A DNA stretch of 36,631 bases from Haemophilus parahaemolyticus (GCF_002015035.1 NZ_MUXY01000006.1:942-37572), one strand, 5' to 3'; positions 7,879-16,315 are shown, numbered from the stretch's first letter. A program made the numbers and translations. Notes: generated from the sequence alone by a model not told the origin.

Positions 7879-8802
7879 ATGAGCAAAATTTGGGTAACAG
7901 GCGATGCAGTTGTGGATTTAATTCCAGACGGTGAAAATCATTATTTAAAGTGTGCAGGCGGTGCACCAGCAAACGTGGCAGTAGGTGTAGCACGTTTAGG
8001 CTGTGAAGCGGGCTTTATTGGTCGCGTGGGGTTAGATCCGCTTGGCAAATTTATGCAAGAAACCTTGAATTCAGAAAAGGTTTGCACCAACCATATGATT
8101 TTAGACCCTACCCAGCGAACCTCAACAGTGATTGTCGGGTTGGACAACGGCGAGCGAAGTTTCACTTTTATGGTGAATCCAAGTGCTGACCAATTCTTAG
8201 AAGTGGGCGATTTACCAAATTTCCAAACAGGCGATTTTTTACACTGCTGTTCAATTGCGTTAATCAACGATCCATCTCGCTCAACCACCATTGAGGCGAT
8301 TCGCCGTGTTAAACAAGCGGGCGGATTTTTCTCGTTCGATCCAAACTTACGCGATTCGCTTTGGGCGAGCCTTGAAGAGATGAAAACTGTGGTGAATGAT
8401 GTGGTAGCAATGGCGGATATTTTAAAATTCTCTGAAGAAGAATTGACGCTTTTAACCAACACTACCACGCTTGAAGAAGCGGTGAAAGTCATCACTGCAC
8501 AATATCCAGAGAAACTTATCATCATCACGTTGGGTAAAGATGGTGCAATTTACCACTTTCACGGCAAGAGCCAAATTGTCGCAGGCAAAGCATTAAAACC
8601 AGTTGATACCACAGGCGCAGGCGATGCGTTCGTGAGCGGTTTATTAGCAGGGCTTTCTGAAGTGGCAGATTGGAAAGATGAAGCAACGTTAGTGAATGTG
8701 ATCCGCAAAGCCAATGCTTCTGGGGCATTAGCGACCACCGCAAAAGGTGCGATGGCAGCACTGCCGAATAAAGCACAGTTGGAAGCGTTTTTAGCGGCAT
8801 AA
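7879..8802 (+). CDS. scrK: Fructokinase (PfkB family)
   Basis: A cytoplasmic sugar kinase that phosphorylates fructose to fructose 6-phosphate, the fate of the fructose released by the neighbouring ScrB. The 307 residues match the PfkB/ribokinase family: N-terminal signature region GGAPANVAVGVARLG (residues 27-41), and the C-terminal signature DTTGAGDAF (243-251) with the catalytic base Asp249 and the anion hole of the GAGD motif. First of three same-strand sucrose genes; scrB follows after 103 bp. The upstream promoter contains a LacI-type operator. The PfkB family is certain; fructose specificity is inferred mainly from context. Confidence 0.92.
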   Translation: MSKIWVTGDAVVDLIPDGENHYLKCAGGAPANVAVGVARLGCEAGFIGRVGLDPLGKFMQETLNSEKVCTNHMILDPTQRTSTVIVGLDNGERSFTFMVNPSADQFLEVGDLPNFQTGDFLHCCSIALINDPSRSTTIEAIRRVKQAGGFFSFDPNLRDSLWASLEEMKTVVNDVVAMADILKFSEEELTLLTNTTTLEEAVKVITAQYPEKLIIITLGKDGAIYHFHGKSQIVAGKALKPVDTTGAGDAFVSGLLAGLSEVADWKDEATLVNVIRKANASGALATTAKGAMAALPNKAQLEAFLAA

Positions 8803-8806
8803 TTTA

Positions 8807-8876
8807 TAGGGTGTGTGAGTTTTTGTAACTCACGCACCATTTTTTACCGCTTGAGTACCTTCATTCACACACCCTA
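8807..8876. repeat. TAGGGTG-type palindromic repeat between scrK and scrB
   Basis: A perfect 12-bp inverted repeat TAGGGTGTGTGA / TCACACACCCTA bounds a 70-bp segment (8807-8818 and 8865-8876). It starts 5 bases after the scrK stop and encloses a terminator-like hairpin. Relatives lie at 19700-19765 and 27965-27985. Confidence 0.7.
8811..8845 (+). terminator. Terminator-like hairpin after scrK
   Basis: An 11-bp stem (8811-8821 with 8827-8837, one G-U pair) and a 5-base loop are followed by six T residues at 8840-8845. It could reduce readthrough from scrK into scrB or protect the scrK mRNA end. Confidence 0.65.
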
Positions 8877-8905
8877 CCAAATAATCCATTTTCGAGAAAA
8901 ATCCT

Positions 8906-10312
8906 ATGCACATTTTCAACAACGGTAAATATAAAAGTATGCACGCACAAGCCGAAGGCGAACTTAATGCAATTCGTGAAACCGTGCTTTCAGACCACGA
9001 TTTCTATCCAACTTACCACCTTGCACCCAAAACAGGCTTGTTCAATGATCCTAATGGCTTAATTTTTGATGGTGAGAAATACCACATTTTTGCCCAATGG
9101 TTTCCTTATGATGCGATGCACGGAATGAAACATTGGGAGCATTTCATCACCTGTGATTTCCAAACTTTTGAAAAAGGCGATTTACTTATTCCAGACGAAT
9201 TGTTCGAATCGCACGGTTGCTATTCGGGCGGGGCGATTTTATGGGAAGATCAGATTGTGGCGTTCTACACGGGCAATACTCGTCGTCCGTCTGATAATCA
9301 ACGCGTACCGCACCAAAACATTGCGATTTTCGACAAAACGGGCAAATTATTAGAAAAACGCTGCATTATCGACCAAGTCCCAGCAGGCTACACCGAACAC
9401 GTTCGCGATCCAAAACCGTTCGTAACCCAAGAGGGTAAAATCCGCTTCGTATTGGGTGCACAGCGTGAAAACCTTACTGGCACTTGCTTAGTCTATGAAA
9501 TGGACGATTTAAACAGCACGCCACGCTTGTTGGGCGAGTTAGCGGTGCAAGATTTCGATAACAGCCACGTTTTTATGTGGGAGTGTCCAGACTTGTTCCA
9601 GCTTGGCGGAAAAGACGTTTTCATTTGGTCACCGCAAGGTAAATTGCGTGAAGCGACGCAGTTCCAAAACAACTACCACGCCACTTACGCATTAGGCAAA
9701 TTAGACGGCAACGTTTTAAATGCAGAACACATGGAAGAACTTGATTACGGCTTTGATTTCTATGCACCGCAAACGGTGCAAAATTCTGACCGCATCCTGT
9801 TCGGCTGGATTGGCTTGCCAGATTTGACTTACCCAACTGATAAATACAAATGGCATTCGACCCTTACTATGCCACGTCAAATTTCGGTGGAAAACAGTAT
9901 AATTAAACAGCGCCCTATTGTGAAAACAGGCGAGTTGCAAGCGGTCGAATTACAAGGCGAAATTGCAAATTTAGATACCTGTTATTTGCAAATCAACGTG
10001 GAAAATCAACCGCTTGAATTGACTTTCTTTGGTAAATTGAAATTCAGCTATCAAAATGGTATGGTAACGCTCGATCGTAGTGCAACCGAGCAGACAGATT
10101 TGATGAAACAGTTTGACGGCGTTCGCCACGTAAAAGTAGAAAAATTAGACAAGATTGAGATTTTCTTTGACCGTTCAATTGTCGAGATTTTCCTCAATAA
10201 TGGCGAAAAAGTGATGACTTCCCGCTTCTTTATCACAAATCGTGAAAATGTCGTGGCAAGCTCACGTCCTGTTTCGGCACAGGTTGCACAAGTACATGCA
10301 CTTACATTTTAA
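8906..10312 (+). CDS. scrB: Sucrose-6-phosphate hydrolase (GH32)
   Basis: Cleaves sucrose 6-phosphate, the product of PTS uptake, into glucose 6-phosphate and fructose. The 468-residue protein is a glycoside hydrolase family 32 enzyme: nucleophile Asp48 in FNDPNG, transition-state stabiliser Asp168 in VRDPKPF, and acid/base Glu226 in WECPDLF. These define the five-bladed propeller, followed by a C-terminal beta-sandwich from about residue 330. It lies between scrK and scrR on the same strand, with scrR only 20 bp downstream. No sucrose PTS transporter is in the window, so uptake must be encoded elsewhere. GH32 is certain; preference for the phosphorylated substrate is inferred from family and context. 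Confidence 0.93.
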   Translation: MHIFNNGKYKSMHAQAEGELNAIRETVLSDHDFYPTYHLAPKTGLFNDPNGLIFDGEKYHIFAQWFPYDAMHGMKHWEHFITCDFQTFEKGDLLIPDELFESHGCYSGGAILWEDQIVAFYTGNTRRPSDNQRVPHQNIAIFDKTGKLLEKRCIIDQVPAGYTEHVRDPKPFVTQEGKIRFVLGAQRENLTGTCLVYEMDDLNSTPRLLGELAVQDFDNSHVFMWECPDLFQLGGKDVFIWSPQGKLREATQFQNNYHATYALGKLDGNVLNAEHMEELDYGFDFYAPQTVQNSDRILFGWIGLPDLTYPTDKYKWHSTLTMPRQISVENSIIKQRPIVKTGELQAVELQGEIANLDTCYLQINVENQPLELTFFGKLKFSYQNGMVTLDRSATEQTDLMKQFDGVRHVKVEKLDKIEIFFDRSIVEIFLNNGEKVMTSRFFITNRENVVASSRPVSAQVAQVHALTF

Positions 10313-10332
10313 TGGATTAAAAAGGTTACATC

Positions 10333-11352
10333 GTGAAAACTGAGCAACAAAAACGGCTAACGCTTAACGACATTGCCCGCCTTGCGGGGGTGTCTAAAAC
10401 TACCGCAAGTATTATTTTAAATAACCGCGGAGATGATTTTCGCATTAAAGCGGAAACCCGCCAGAAAGTACAGGCAGTTGCTCAGAAGTATGGTTATCGT
10501 GCCAATGCTTATGCTAAAGCGTTGCAGGCACGTAAAACCAATGTGATTGGCTTGGTTATTCCTGATCTGACTAACTATGGCTTTGCTCAAACAACAAAAA
10601 CATTGGAGCGGCTTTGTCGTGAAAATGGGCTTTATTTAGTGATTGCTTGCTCAGATGATAACCCAGCCCAAGAAAAAGTGGCGATTGAGCGATTGCTCGA
10701 TCGTCAAGTCGATCTGTTAATTACCGCCCCAACGCATAAAATTGCTGATTATTATCAAGATATTCTGCAGCATACTCCACTGCTTTTGCTAGACCGTTAT
10801 ATTCCCCATTCTGGCATTTCCTCGATTACCAGTAACGATATTCCAAGCGTAATAATGTTGGTGGAAAATATTGTGCGGGCGTATCAACTTGATGAATTTT
10901 TCTACTTTGGCGGGCAACTCTCGCTTACACCAAGTGAAAATCGCTTGAAAGGCTTTCGCGAAGGTTTGGCACAATCGCATCTAACCGAACAAAGCGGTTG
11001 GATTTTGCATAAAAATTACCAACCTGAATCGGGCTATCAAATGTTGGCGGAAACGGTGGAAAATCTTGGGCGTTTACCCAAGGCGATTTTTACCGCTTCT
11101 TACACTCTGCTGGAAGGCGTGATGCGTTATTTAACCGAACATAAATGTATGGATAAGCTAATGAGCCAAGAGCTGCATTTAGCGACTTTTGACGATCATT
11201 ATCTGCTAAATGCATTGCCGTTTCATATCCATTCGATTAAGCAAGATCACGATCGTATTGCTCAGCAAACCTTTAAGATATTAAAAGAGAAATTAAACCA
11301 TCAAGAGAGCCAAAGTGTACAAGTGGATTGTGAGATTATTTGGCGTAGGTAA
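10333..11352 (+). CDS. scrR: LacI-family repressor, probable sucrose regulator
   Basis: A 339-residue LacI/GalR-family transcription factor starting at GTG 10333, with AAAGG 7 bases upstream. The N-terminal helix-turn-helix (LTLNDIARLAGVSKTTASII, residues 9-28) and hinge helix are followed by a periplasmic-binding-like sensor domain beginning near residue 61 (KTNVIGLVIPDLTNYGF). Its place directly behind scrK-scrB suggests it represses that cluster until fructose or a sucrose derivative is present; the palindrome in the scrK promoter is the expected operator. A thioredoxin-like gene follows after 24 bp and may be cotranscribed. The effector is inferred. Confidence 0.88.
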   Translation: MKTEQQKRLTLNDIARLAGVSKTTASIILNNRGDDFRIKAETRQKVQAVAQKYGYRANAYAKALQARKTNVIGLVIPDLTNYGFAQTTKTLERLCRENGLYLVIACSDDNPAQEKVAIERLLDRQVDLLITAPTHKIADYYQDILQHTPLLLLDRYIPHSGISSITSNDIPSVIMLVENIVRAYQLDEFFYFGGQLSLTPSENRLKGFREGLAQSHLTEQSGWILHKNYQPESGYQMLAETVENLGRLPKAIFTASYTLLEGVMRYLTEHKCMDKLMSQELHLATFDDHYLLNALPFHIHSIKQDHDRIAQQTFKILKEKLNHQESQSVQVDCEIIWRR

Positions 11353-11376
11353 TTCGATTTAAAAAAAGGAAATTCT

Positions 11377-11868
11377 ATGGCACATTTTTACGAATATTTA
11401 GAATTTAGTAGTGATGAAGATCGCGAAAACCAATTAGATGTTTATGTTGGCATTGAGCTTTCGCCTGAAACTGAGGCTAAAATTAAAGCGATGAATGTTT
11501 CAGGTAATTGGCTAGTAATGGCAGAACCTTACTGCCCTGATTGTGTGGAAGTGGTAGCATATTTCCAACGTATTACTAAGCTCAACCCAAACATTAACGT
11601 GAAATACGTTTCACGCAAAGACAACAAAGAACGCAAACATTTCGACAGCGATGAACAACAACAAGCGGTGATTGCGGCACAAAAAATTCCAAGTATTTTT
11701 GATATTCGAAACGGCAAAACAGAGCTGGTTTTAAATGAATTTCCAGCATTCTTAAAAGCCAAAATGGAAGCAAATCCAGAACAATTTGATGAGCTAAAAG
11801 TGGATTTCCGAATGGGTAAATTCGGTAAAGAAGTAGAAGCGGAATTAGTTGAGATTTTGACAAAGTAA
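11377..11868 (+). CDS. Thioredoxin-fold family protein
   Basis: A 163-residue cytoplasmic protein with a thioredoxin-like fold. The active-site motif is CPDC (Cys53-Cys56, context MAEPYCPDCVEVV) and the probable cis-proline lies in KIPSIF. It has no signal peptide. The CPDC spacing suggests a thiol-disulfide or bacillithiol/YtxJ-like role, but no substrate can be assigned. A good ribosome site (AAAGGAAA) precedes the ATG, 24 bp after scrR, so it may be the last gene of the scr transcript; functional linkage to sucrose is not obvious. Fold confidence is high, function unknown. Confidence 0.82.
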   Translation: MAHFYEYLEFSSDEDRENQLDVYVGIELSPETEAKIKAMNVSGNWLVMAEPYCPDCVEVVAYFQRITKLNPNINVKYVSRKDNKERKHFDSDEQQQAVIAAQKIPSIFDIRNGKTELVLNEFPAFLKAKMEANPEQFDELKVDFRMGKFGKEVEAELVEILTK

Positions 11869-11884
11869 ATGACTTTTTCTACCT

Positions 11885-11930
11885 AAAAATATTGCCCCAA
11901 CTATGTTTCTCTAGAAAACACAGTTGGGGC
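11885..11930 (-). terminator. Terminator downstream of hemH
   Basis: Arms 11894-11908 and 11916-11930 form a 9-bp plus 5-bp stem with one mismatch. On the minus strand the stem is followed by AATATTTTT, fitting termination of hemH; on the plus strand there is no T-run. Confidence 0.68.
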
Positions 11931-11969
11931 GAGATAATCAGGTTAATTGTTTGATTATACAGCTATATA

Positions 11970-12932
11970 TTACTGCATTTTTTCTTCAATCAGTTTTACC
12001 ATCATCTTTATATGATCGCCTGTCGCATTAAGGGCTGGAATATAGCGGTAGCTTTCCCCGCCTGCATTGATGAAGTTTTCTTTATTCTCTTCGGCAATTT
12101 CTTCAAGCGTTTCCAAGCAATCGACTGAGAAGCCCGTACAAATTACTGCCACTTTTTTAACGCCTTGACTTGGAAAGCTTTCAAGCGTTTCATCAGTGTA
12201 AGGTTGCAACCACTCTTCATCACCAAAACGAGATTGGAAAGTCAGTTTCCATTGTTCAGATTTTAGGTTTAATTTTTGGGCAACCAATTCTGCGGTTTGT
12301 TGGCAGTGTTGCGGGTAGAAATCGCCTTCATCTGCGTAGCGTTTTGGAATGCCGTGGAAAGAGAAAAGCAGTAATTCATCGGGCTCAAGCGTAATGCTGT
12401 TCGCTAAGGCTTCTATATAAAGTGGGTCGTTGTGGTAGCTGTGAATAAACTCAAATGGTACAACACGGCGATGTTGTTTTAGGCTCTCTGCAAAGGCGTC
12501 CAATACAGAGGCGGTTGTGGTGCTGCTATATTGTGGGTAGAGCGGTAATACGATGATTTTTTCGACCGCTTGTTTAGTCAAGTTTTCGACCGCTTGTGCC
12601 ATACTTGGGTTGCCGTAGCTCATTCCGAGCTCCACAACGACATTTTTGCCTTTCGCATTGAAATAATTTTGCAGGGCTTTTTGTTGTTTGCGTGAAATAG
12701 CAAGCAGCGGTGAGCCTTCAGCCGTCCAGATTGCTTGATAAAGTTTTGCCACTTTTGGTGATCTTTTTGGTAACACGAAGCAATTTAAGATCGTTTGCCA
12801 TTTGAATTTAGGAAGGTCGATCACACGCGGATCGCTTAAGAATTGTTTTAAGTAACGTTTTACATCGGAAGTGGTGGGGGCATCTGGTGTACCAAGGTTT
12901 GCAAGTAATACACCGATTTTTTTATTTTCCAT
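11970..12932 (-). CDS. hemH: Ferrochelatase
   Basis: Inserts ferrous iron into protoporphyrin IX, the last step of haem synthesis, at the inner membrane. The 320-residue product starts at the ATG at 12932 (MENKKIGVLLANLGTPDAP) behind a purine-rich site; the open frame extends 31 codons further upstream but that part does not resemble the family. Family signatures seen: the N-terminal LLANLGTP motif, the active-site His in LLFSFHGIPKRY, and the C-terminal GFSVDCLETLEEI with the conserved acidic residue. The gene is convergent with the thioredoxin-like gene and divergent from rpmH. Two uptake cores lie in tandem within it (12565-12597). Confidence 0.95.
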   Translation of the reverse strand: MENKKIGVLLANLGTPDAPTTSDVKRYLKQFLSDPRVIDLPKFKWQTILNCFVLPKRSPKVAKLYQAIWTAEGSPLLAISRKQQKALQNYFNAKGKNVVVELGMSYGNPSMAQAVENLTKQAVEKIIVLPLYPQYSSTTTASVLDAFAESLKQHRRVVPFEFIHSYHNDPLYIEALANSITLEPDELLLFSFHGIPKRYADEGDFYPQHCQQTAELVAQKLNLKSEQWKLTFQSRFGDEEWLQPYTDETLESFPSQGVKKVAVICTGFSVDCLETLEEIAEENKENFINAGGESYRYIPALNATGDHIKMMVKLIEEKMQ

Positions 12933-13043
12933 ATTTTTCTCTTCTTTTTTCGTTATGAGCAAATGAAGTGTAGTTTGCTTGAATTTGTAGGGAATGACAA
13001 ATAAAATTTGTGCAGATTTTAACATTTAACCGTGGTTTTTGCC

Positions 13044-13072
13044 TTGCCTTTTTGTTTGTTTACCGTTAAAAT
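13044..13072 (+). promoter_or_regulatory. Sigma-70 promoter of rpmH
   Basis: TTGCCT (13044-13049), a 17-base spacer and TAAAAT (13067-13072) precede rpmH by 65 bases. The position fits an abundant ribosomal-protein transcript. Confidence 0.6.
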
Positions 13073-13137
13073 GGCGACCTCTTTTTATAGTCTTGAATTG
13101 GCATTTTGCCAATAACTTTTTATTAGGTAGATAAATA

Positions 13138-13272
13138 ATGAAACGTACATTCCAACCTTCTGTATTAAAACGTGCTCGTACACACGGTTTCCGTGCTCGT
13201 ATGGCTACTAAAAATGGTCGTCAAGTTTTAGCACGTCGTCGTGCTAAAGGTCGCAAATCTTTATCTGCATAA
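13138..13272 (+). CDS. rpmH: 50S ribosomal protein L34
   Basis: A 44-residue, very basic ribosomal protein of the large subunit. The sequence [20 protein letters not shown] and the ending GRKSLSA match L34 over its whole length. It is followed after 32 bp by rnpA, the universal bacterial rpmH-rnpA pairing. No dnaA gene or cluster of DnaA boxes is present upstream, unlike the common dnaA-rpmH arrangement; ferrochelatase is there instead. Confidence 0.98.
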   Translation: MKRTFQPSVLKRARTHGFRARMATKNGRQVLARRRAKGRKSLSA

Positions 13273-13304
13273 TTTGCAGTTAGAGCAGCTAATCACCCAC
13301 AATT

Positions 13305-13736
13305 GTGAAAGTGAAGACGCTAACTTTTTCTCGGGAGCTACGTTTATTAGCTCCCGTTCAATTTAAAGCTGTATTTGAAAATCCTTTTCGAGCCAGCACT
13401 CCTCAAATGACGCTTCTGGCTCGTTTAAATACGGCAGAAAATCCCCGTCTAGGCTTAACCGTTGCTAAAAAACATCTCAAACGTGCTCATGATCGCAATC
13501 GTATTAAACGCATTGTACGAGAATCTTTTCGCTTAAAACAGCACGAACTACCAAATATGGATTTTGTTTTTGTAGCGAAAGGAGGGATTGGCAAGTTGGA
13601 TAATGCCACGCTTTTTGAAACGTTGGAAAAATTATGGGCAAGACATATCCGCCTGAGCAAAAATCCACAATCTCAAACCAAACAACAGGCAAAGCCACAA
13701 GAGAACTCAACGAAAGAAGAGAACAAATCAGCCTAG
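13305..13736 (+). CDS. rnpA: Ribonuclease P protein component
   Basis: Basic protein cofactor of RNase P, which matures the 5' ends of tRNAs. The 143-residue product contains the signature [20 protein letters not shown] with the RNR core, and [14 protein letters not shown]. The start is GTG, either at 13305 or at 13311; neither has a strong ribosome site, consistent with coupling to rpmH. The last 25 or so residues (rich in Gln, Lys and Glu) form an extended tail beyond the usual length of about 119 residues, and its DNA also encodes the N-terminus of yidD in another frame. Confidence 0.95.
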   Translation: MKVKTLTFSRELRLLAPVQFKAVFENPFRASTPQMTLLARLNTAENPRLGLTVAKKHLKRAHDRNRIKRIVRESFRLKQHELPNMDFVFVAKGGIGKLDNATLFETLEKLWARHIRLSKNPQSQTKQQAKPQENSTKEENKSA

Positions 13737-13981
13737 CATCTAAAATCTTGCTACTGCCGATTTATTTCTATCGTTATTTTATTAGCCCTTTAATTGGTCC
13801 CCGATGCCGATTTTATCCAAGCTGTTCCACTTATGCTGTTGAAGCAATTAAAATTCACGGAGCAATCAAAGGGGGATATTTAGCCTTCAAACGTATTTTG
13901 CGTTGTAATCCATTAAGTGAAGGCGGAGAAGATCCTGTGCCAGTAAAAGCGAGTTGTAAAAAATGTGAAAAAAATCATTAA
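13634..13981 (+). CDS. yidD: Membrane protein insertion efficiency factor
   Basis: A small inner-membrane-associated protein that helps YidC-dependent insertion. The conserved core starts near residue 36 ([20 protein letters not shown]), followed by the Cys motif [20 protein letters not shown] and [17 protein letters not shown]. The ATG at 13634 gives 115 residues and overlaps rnpA by 103 bases, a larger overlap and longer N-terminus than most YidD proteins (about 85 residues). It is the only ATG upstream of the core; a TTG near 13747 would give a core-length protein but would cut into the first helix. yidC, often next in this cluster, is absent here. Confidence 0.9.
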   Translation: MGKTYPPEQKSTISNQTTGKATRELNERREQISLASKILLLPIYFYRYFISPLIGPRCRFYPSCSTYAVEAIKIHGAIKGGYLAFKRILRCNPLSEGGEDPVPVKASCKKCEKNH

Positions 13982-14080
13982 TTTTTTGAAACTTGGTGAA
14001 CTTTCTTTTTTCCAATGAGTCTATTATTATGACCACTATTTATAGTCGTTATAAAGTTTTATTCATTATGTAGACCTCTC

Positions 14081-14116
14081 AAAATAGCTAGCAAACGAAT
14101 TGCTAGCTATTTTTTT
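14081..14116 (+). terminator. Terminator between yidD and the EamA genes
   Basis: A perfect 14-bp stem (14081-14094 with 14100-14113), 5-base loop and T-run through 14116. The A-rich left arm makes it potentially active on both strands, ending rpmH-rnpA-yidD and the convergent EamA pair. Confidence 0.88.
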
Positions 14117-14120
14117 ATCT

Positions 14121-15038
14121 TTATTTTCCAAAGATTTTGTGTCCCACCGCTGCCATCATTGCACCAAGCACGACTACAATTGCCCCCACATAACTTATCC
14201 AGTTCATCTCTAGGCGGGAAAAAGTTTCTGGAAAAATCATATGCCCTAAAATCGAAAACAGCATCGTGAAAATCGGAATCATCGTGGTAACTACGCTGAC
14301 TTTCGAGGTGTCCCACAAACTCAATGCCTCCCCATAAGAGCCGTAGGCAATCAACGTGTTCAAACAACAATAGATAAAACAACCCCATACAAAAGGCGTG
14401 CTGATCTCGCCAATTTGGGTTGGGCTGGCAAATGGGCTAAACGCAATGCCACAGCTGAGGTAAATCATCATTAAGATTTGCTGCGAATTAAACTGCTTTA
14501 GCAATAACTTTTGGGCAATGCCATAACAGACCCAAATCAAGCTGCCTGCTGTACTTAAAATCAAGCCAAGTGCATAAGCATTAAGTTGAAGAAGTTCGCC
14601 GAATTTGTCGTTAAAAAATGCGATTAAGCCTATAATAAGCAGTAAAAAGCCGACTTTTTGCGAAAGATTAAACGGTTCTTTAAACAAAACAACGCCTAAG
14701 AAAATCATCAAGAAAGGCGAAAATTGCCATAAAACTTGAGTTGTTGTGGGAGAAATATAATATAATCCTTCTGCGACTAAAAAGAAATTGCCTGATAAAC
14801 CAAGTGTGCCGAGCAACATTAAACAGAAATGTTTAGCATTACAAACGGTCAACTTTGGCAATTTTTTTGCAAAACCAAGCACAAGAAACAACCCAATGCC
14901 TGCCACCCAAAATCTTGCCCAAACAAGGGTTTGAGCATCAAGCGAAACCAATACTTGTTGTGCAGCAATCGGCAGCGTACCCCACATCATCGTGGCAAGT
15001 AGTGCCAAACAAAAACCTAAGCCTGCATTTTTCTTCAT
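14121..15038 (-). CDS. EamA/DMT-family transporter (second of a tandem pair)
   Basis: A 305-residue inner-membrane protein of the drug/metabolite transporter superfamily with about ten hydrophobic helices in two EamA repeats. It opens with GLGFCLALLATMMWGTLPIA, the typical first helix with a WG pair. Its start overlaps the stop of the upstream paralogue by 4 bases (ATGA), so translation is probably coupled. The two proteins share many aligned motifs (FAKKLPK, GNFFL, AYGSYGEAL against AYGSYAEAL), indicating tandem duplication. Substrate unknown; members export amino acids, metabolites or drugs. Confidence 0.9.
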   Translation of the reverse strand: MKKNAGLGFCLALLATMMWGTLPIAAQQVLVSLDAQTLVWARFWVAGIGLFLVLGFAKKLPKLTVCNAKHFCLMLLGTLGLSGNFFLVAEGLYYISPTTTQVLWQFSPFLMIFLGVVLFKEPFNLSQKVGFLLLIIGLIAFFNDKFGELLQLNAYALGLILSTAGSLIWVCYGIAQKLLLKQFNSQQILMMIYLSCGIAFSPFASPTQIGEISTPFVWGCFIYCCLNTLIAYGSYGEALSLWDTSKVSVVTTMIPIFTMLFSILGHMIFPETFSRLEMNWISYVGAIVVVLGAMMAAVGHKIFGK

Positions 15039-15967
15039 TTTTTTACTCTTCTTCTATGTAATAATTTATGTCCTACGGCAGAGAATAACGCCCCAAAAAC
15101 TACTAAACAAGCCCCTAAAACGGTTAACAAGGAGAGATCTGGCGGTGTAAAACTTTCGGGTTTCCAGAAATACGCCATTTCTGAAAAAATCATCGTAGCA
15201 ATCGGGATTAACGGCATCATAATGCTCACTTTTGAAACATCCCAGCGGTTAAGTGCCTCAGCATAAGAGCCGTAGGCGATGATAGTATTTAAGCAGCAAT
15301 AAACTAAACAGATTGCAGTAAATGGGCTTAAATTGACCGCTTGTGAGAAATCAGCGAGTGGCGTGAACACAAGACTACAACCGATATAAATCATAAACAG
15401 GATTTGTACCGAATTGAAGCGTTCTAATAAGATTCTCTGTGAAAGCCCGTAGCCTATCCAGATAAAGCTGGCTAATGCCCCGCATAAGATTCCGAATGCG
15501 TAGCCGTTCATTTGCGAAAAATCTGCCAAGCGATTATGGAAGAAGAGGATTAAGCCGATAATTACGACGATAAATCCTAGTTTTTGATTTAATCGGATGG
15601 TTTCTTTGAACAAAAATGCACCGCACAAAATCATGGCAAAGGAAGAAAGGGGGCTGATAACTTGGCTTGCGGTGGCTGGAATATAGCGTAATGCCACGTT
15701 AAATAAGAAAAAATTGCCTGAAAGCCCTAAGATCCCAATGATTAAAAGAGTTAGATCTTTGCGTGTTAAAGCAGTCACCTTTGGCAATTTTTTTGCAAAG
15801 AAGAGCATAAAAAATACGCCAATCATCGCAACAATAAAACGAAACCAAACGATAGTTTGGGCGTTCATCTCTTTTAAGATAGGCTGTAGAGCTATTGGCA
15901 GCGTTCCCCACATCAATACTGCAAGGAGAGCAAAGAGGAAACCTGCGAGGGGTTGTTGTTTTTGCAT
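15035..15967 (-). CDS. EamA/DMT-family transporter (first of a tandem pair)
   Basis: A 310-residue protein with about ten membrane segments and two EamA domains, opening with AGFLFALLAVLMWGTLPIAL. It is the upstream partner of the gene at 14121-15038, with which it overlaps by 4 bases. On the minus strand a TATAAT at 15979-15974 lies just 6 bases before the ATG, with no clear Shine-Dalgarno and no good -35; either the transcript is leaderless or transcription reads through from rpmA. The pair could act as a heterodimer, as some paired small multidrug-type transporters do, but two ten-helix proteins are usually each complete. Substrate unknown. Confidence 0.9.
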   Translation of the reverse strand: MQKQQPLAGFLFALLAVLMWGTLPIALQPILKEMNAQTIVWFRFIVAMIGVFFMLFFAKKLPKVTALTRKDLTLLIIGILGLSGNFFLFNVALRYIPATASQVISPLSSFAMILCGAFLFKETIRLNQKLGFIVVIIGLILFFHNRLADFSQMNGYAFGILCGALASFIWIGYGLSQRILLERFNSVQILFMIYIGCSLVFTPLADFSQAVNLSPFTAICLVYCCLNTIIAYGSYAEALNRWDVSKVSIMMPLIPIATMIFSEMAYFWKPESFTPPDLSLLTVLGACLVVFGALFSAVGHKLLHRRRVKK

Positions 15968-15990
15968 AGGATTATTATAGATTTTAGGTA

Positions 15991-16018
15991 TAAAAAAACC
16001 TCACATTTGTGAGGTTTT
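15991..16018 (-). terminator. Terminator of rplU-rpmA
   Basis: A perfect 11-bp stem (15995-16005 with 16008-16018) followed on the minus strand by a run of seven T, 20 bases after the rpmA stop codon. Confidence 0.9.
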
Positions 16019-16037
16019 CTTGAAATTTTGCTTTACA

Positions 16038-16295
16038 TTACTCAGCAATGATACTTACGTATTGACGGTTTTTGTCGCCTTTTCTTTCAAATTTAACTTT
16101 ACCATCTGCAGTTGCGAATAAAGTGTGGTCTTTACCCATACCTACGTTTGTACCTGCGTGGAATTTAGTACCACGTTGACGAACAATGATGCTACCTGCT
16201 AAAACAGACTCGCCACCGAAACGTTTAACACCAAGGCGTTTAGCTTCAGAATCACGACCGTTACGAGTTGAACCACCAGCTTTTTTAGTTGCCAT
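16038..16295 (-). CDS. rpmA: 50S ribosomal protein L27
   Basis: Large-subunit protein whose N-terminus reaches the peptidyl-transferase centre. The 85-residue sequence begins [20 protein letters not shown] and continues with [20 protein letters not shown], diagnostic of L27. The short N-terminus directly exposes the ATKKAGG segment, as in proteobacteria. It is the second gene of the rplU-rpmA operon, 20 bp after rplU, with a strong terminator behind it. Confidence 0.98.
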   Translation of the reverse strand: MATKKAGGSTRNGRDSEAKRLGVKRFGGESVLAGSIIVRQRGTKFHAGTNVGMGKDHTLFATADGKVKFERKGDKNRQYVSIIAE

Positions 16296-16315
16296 CTACT
16301 TGATCTCCTCTGAAA

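Noticed and set aside
8525..8840. Antisense open frames in scrK (8525-8800 and 8559-8840)
   Set aside because: Shadows of the scrK coding sequence with no start signals and no recognisable product.
12933..13025. 31-codon upstream extension of hemH
   Set aside because: Not similar to ferrochelatases; the ATG at 12932 has a purine-rich site and gives the standard N-terminus.
12933..13137. Possible replication origin next to rpmH
   Set aside because: No dnaA gene, no DnaA-box cluster and no AT-rich repeat region were seen; only the rpmH promoter is supported.
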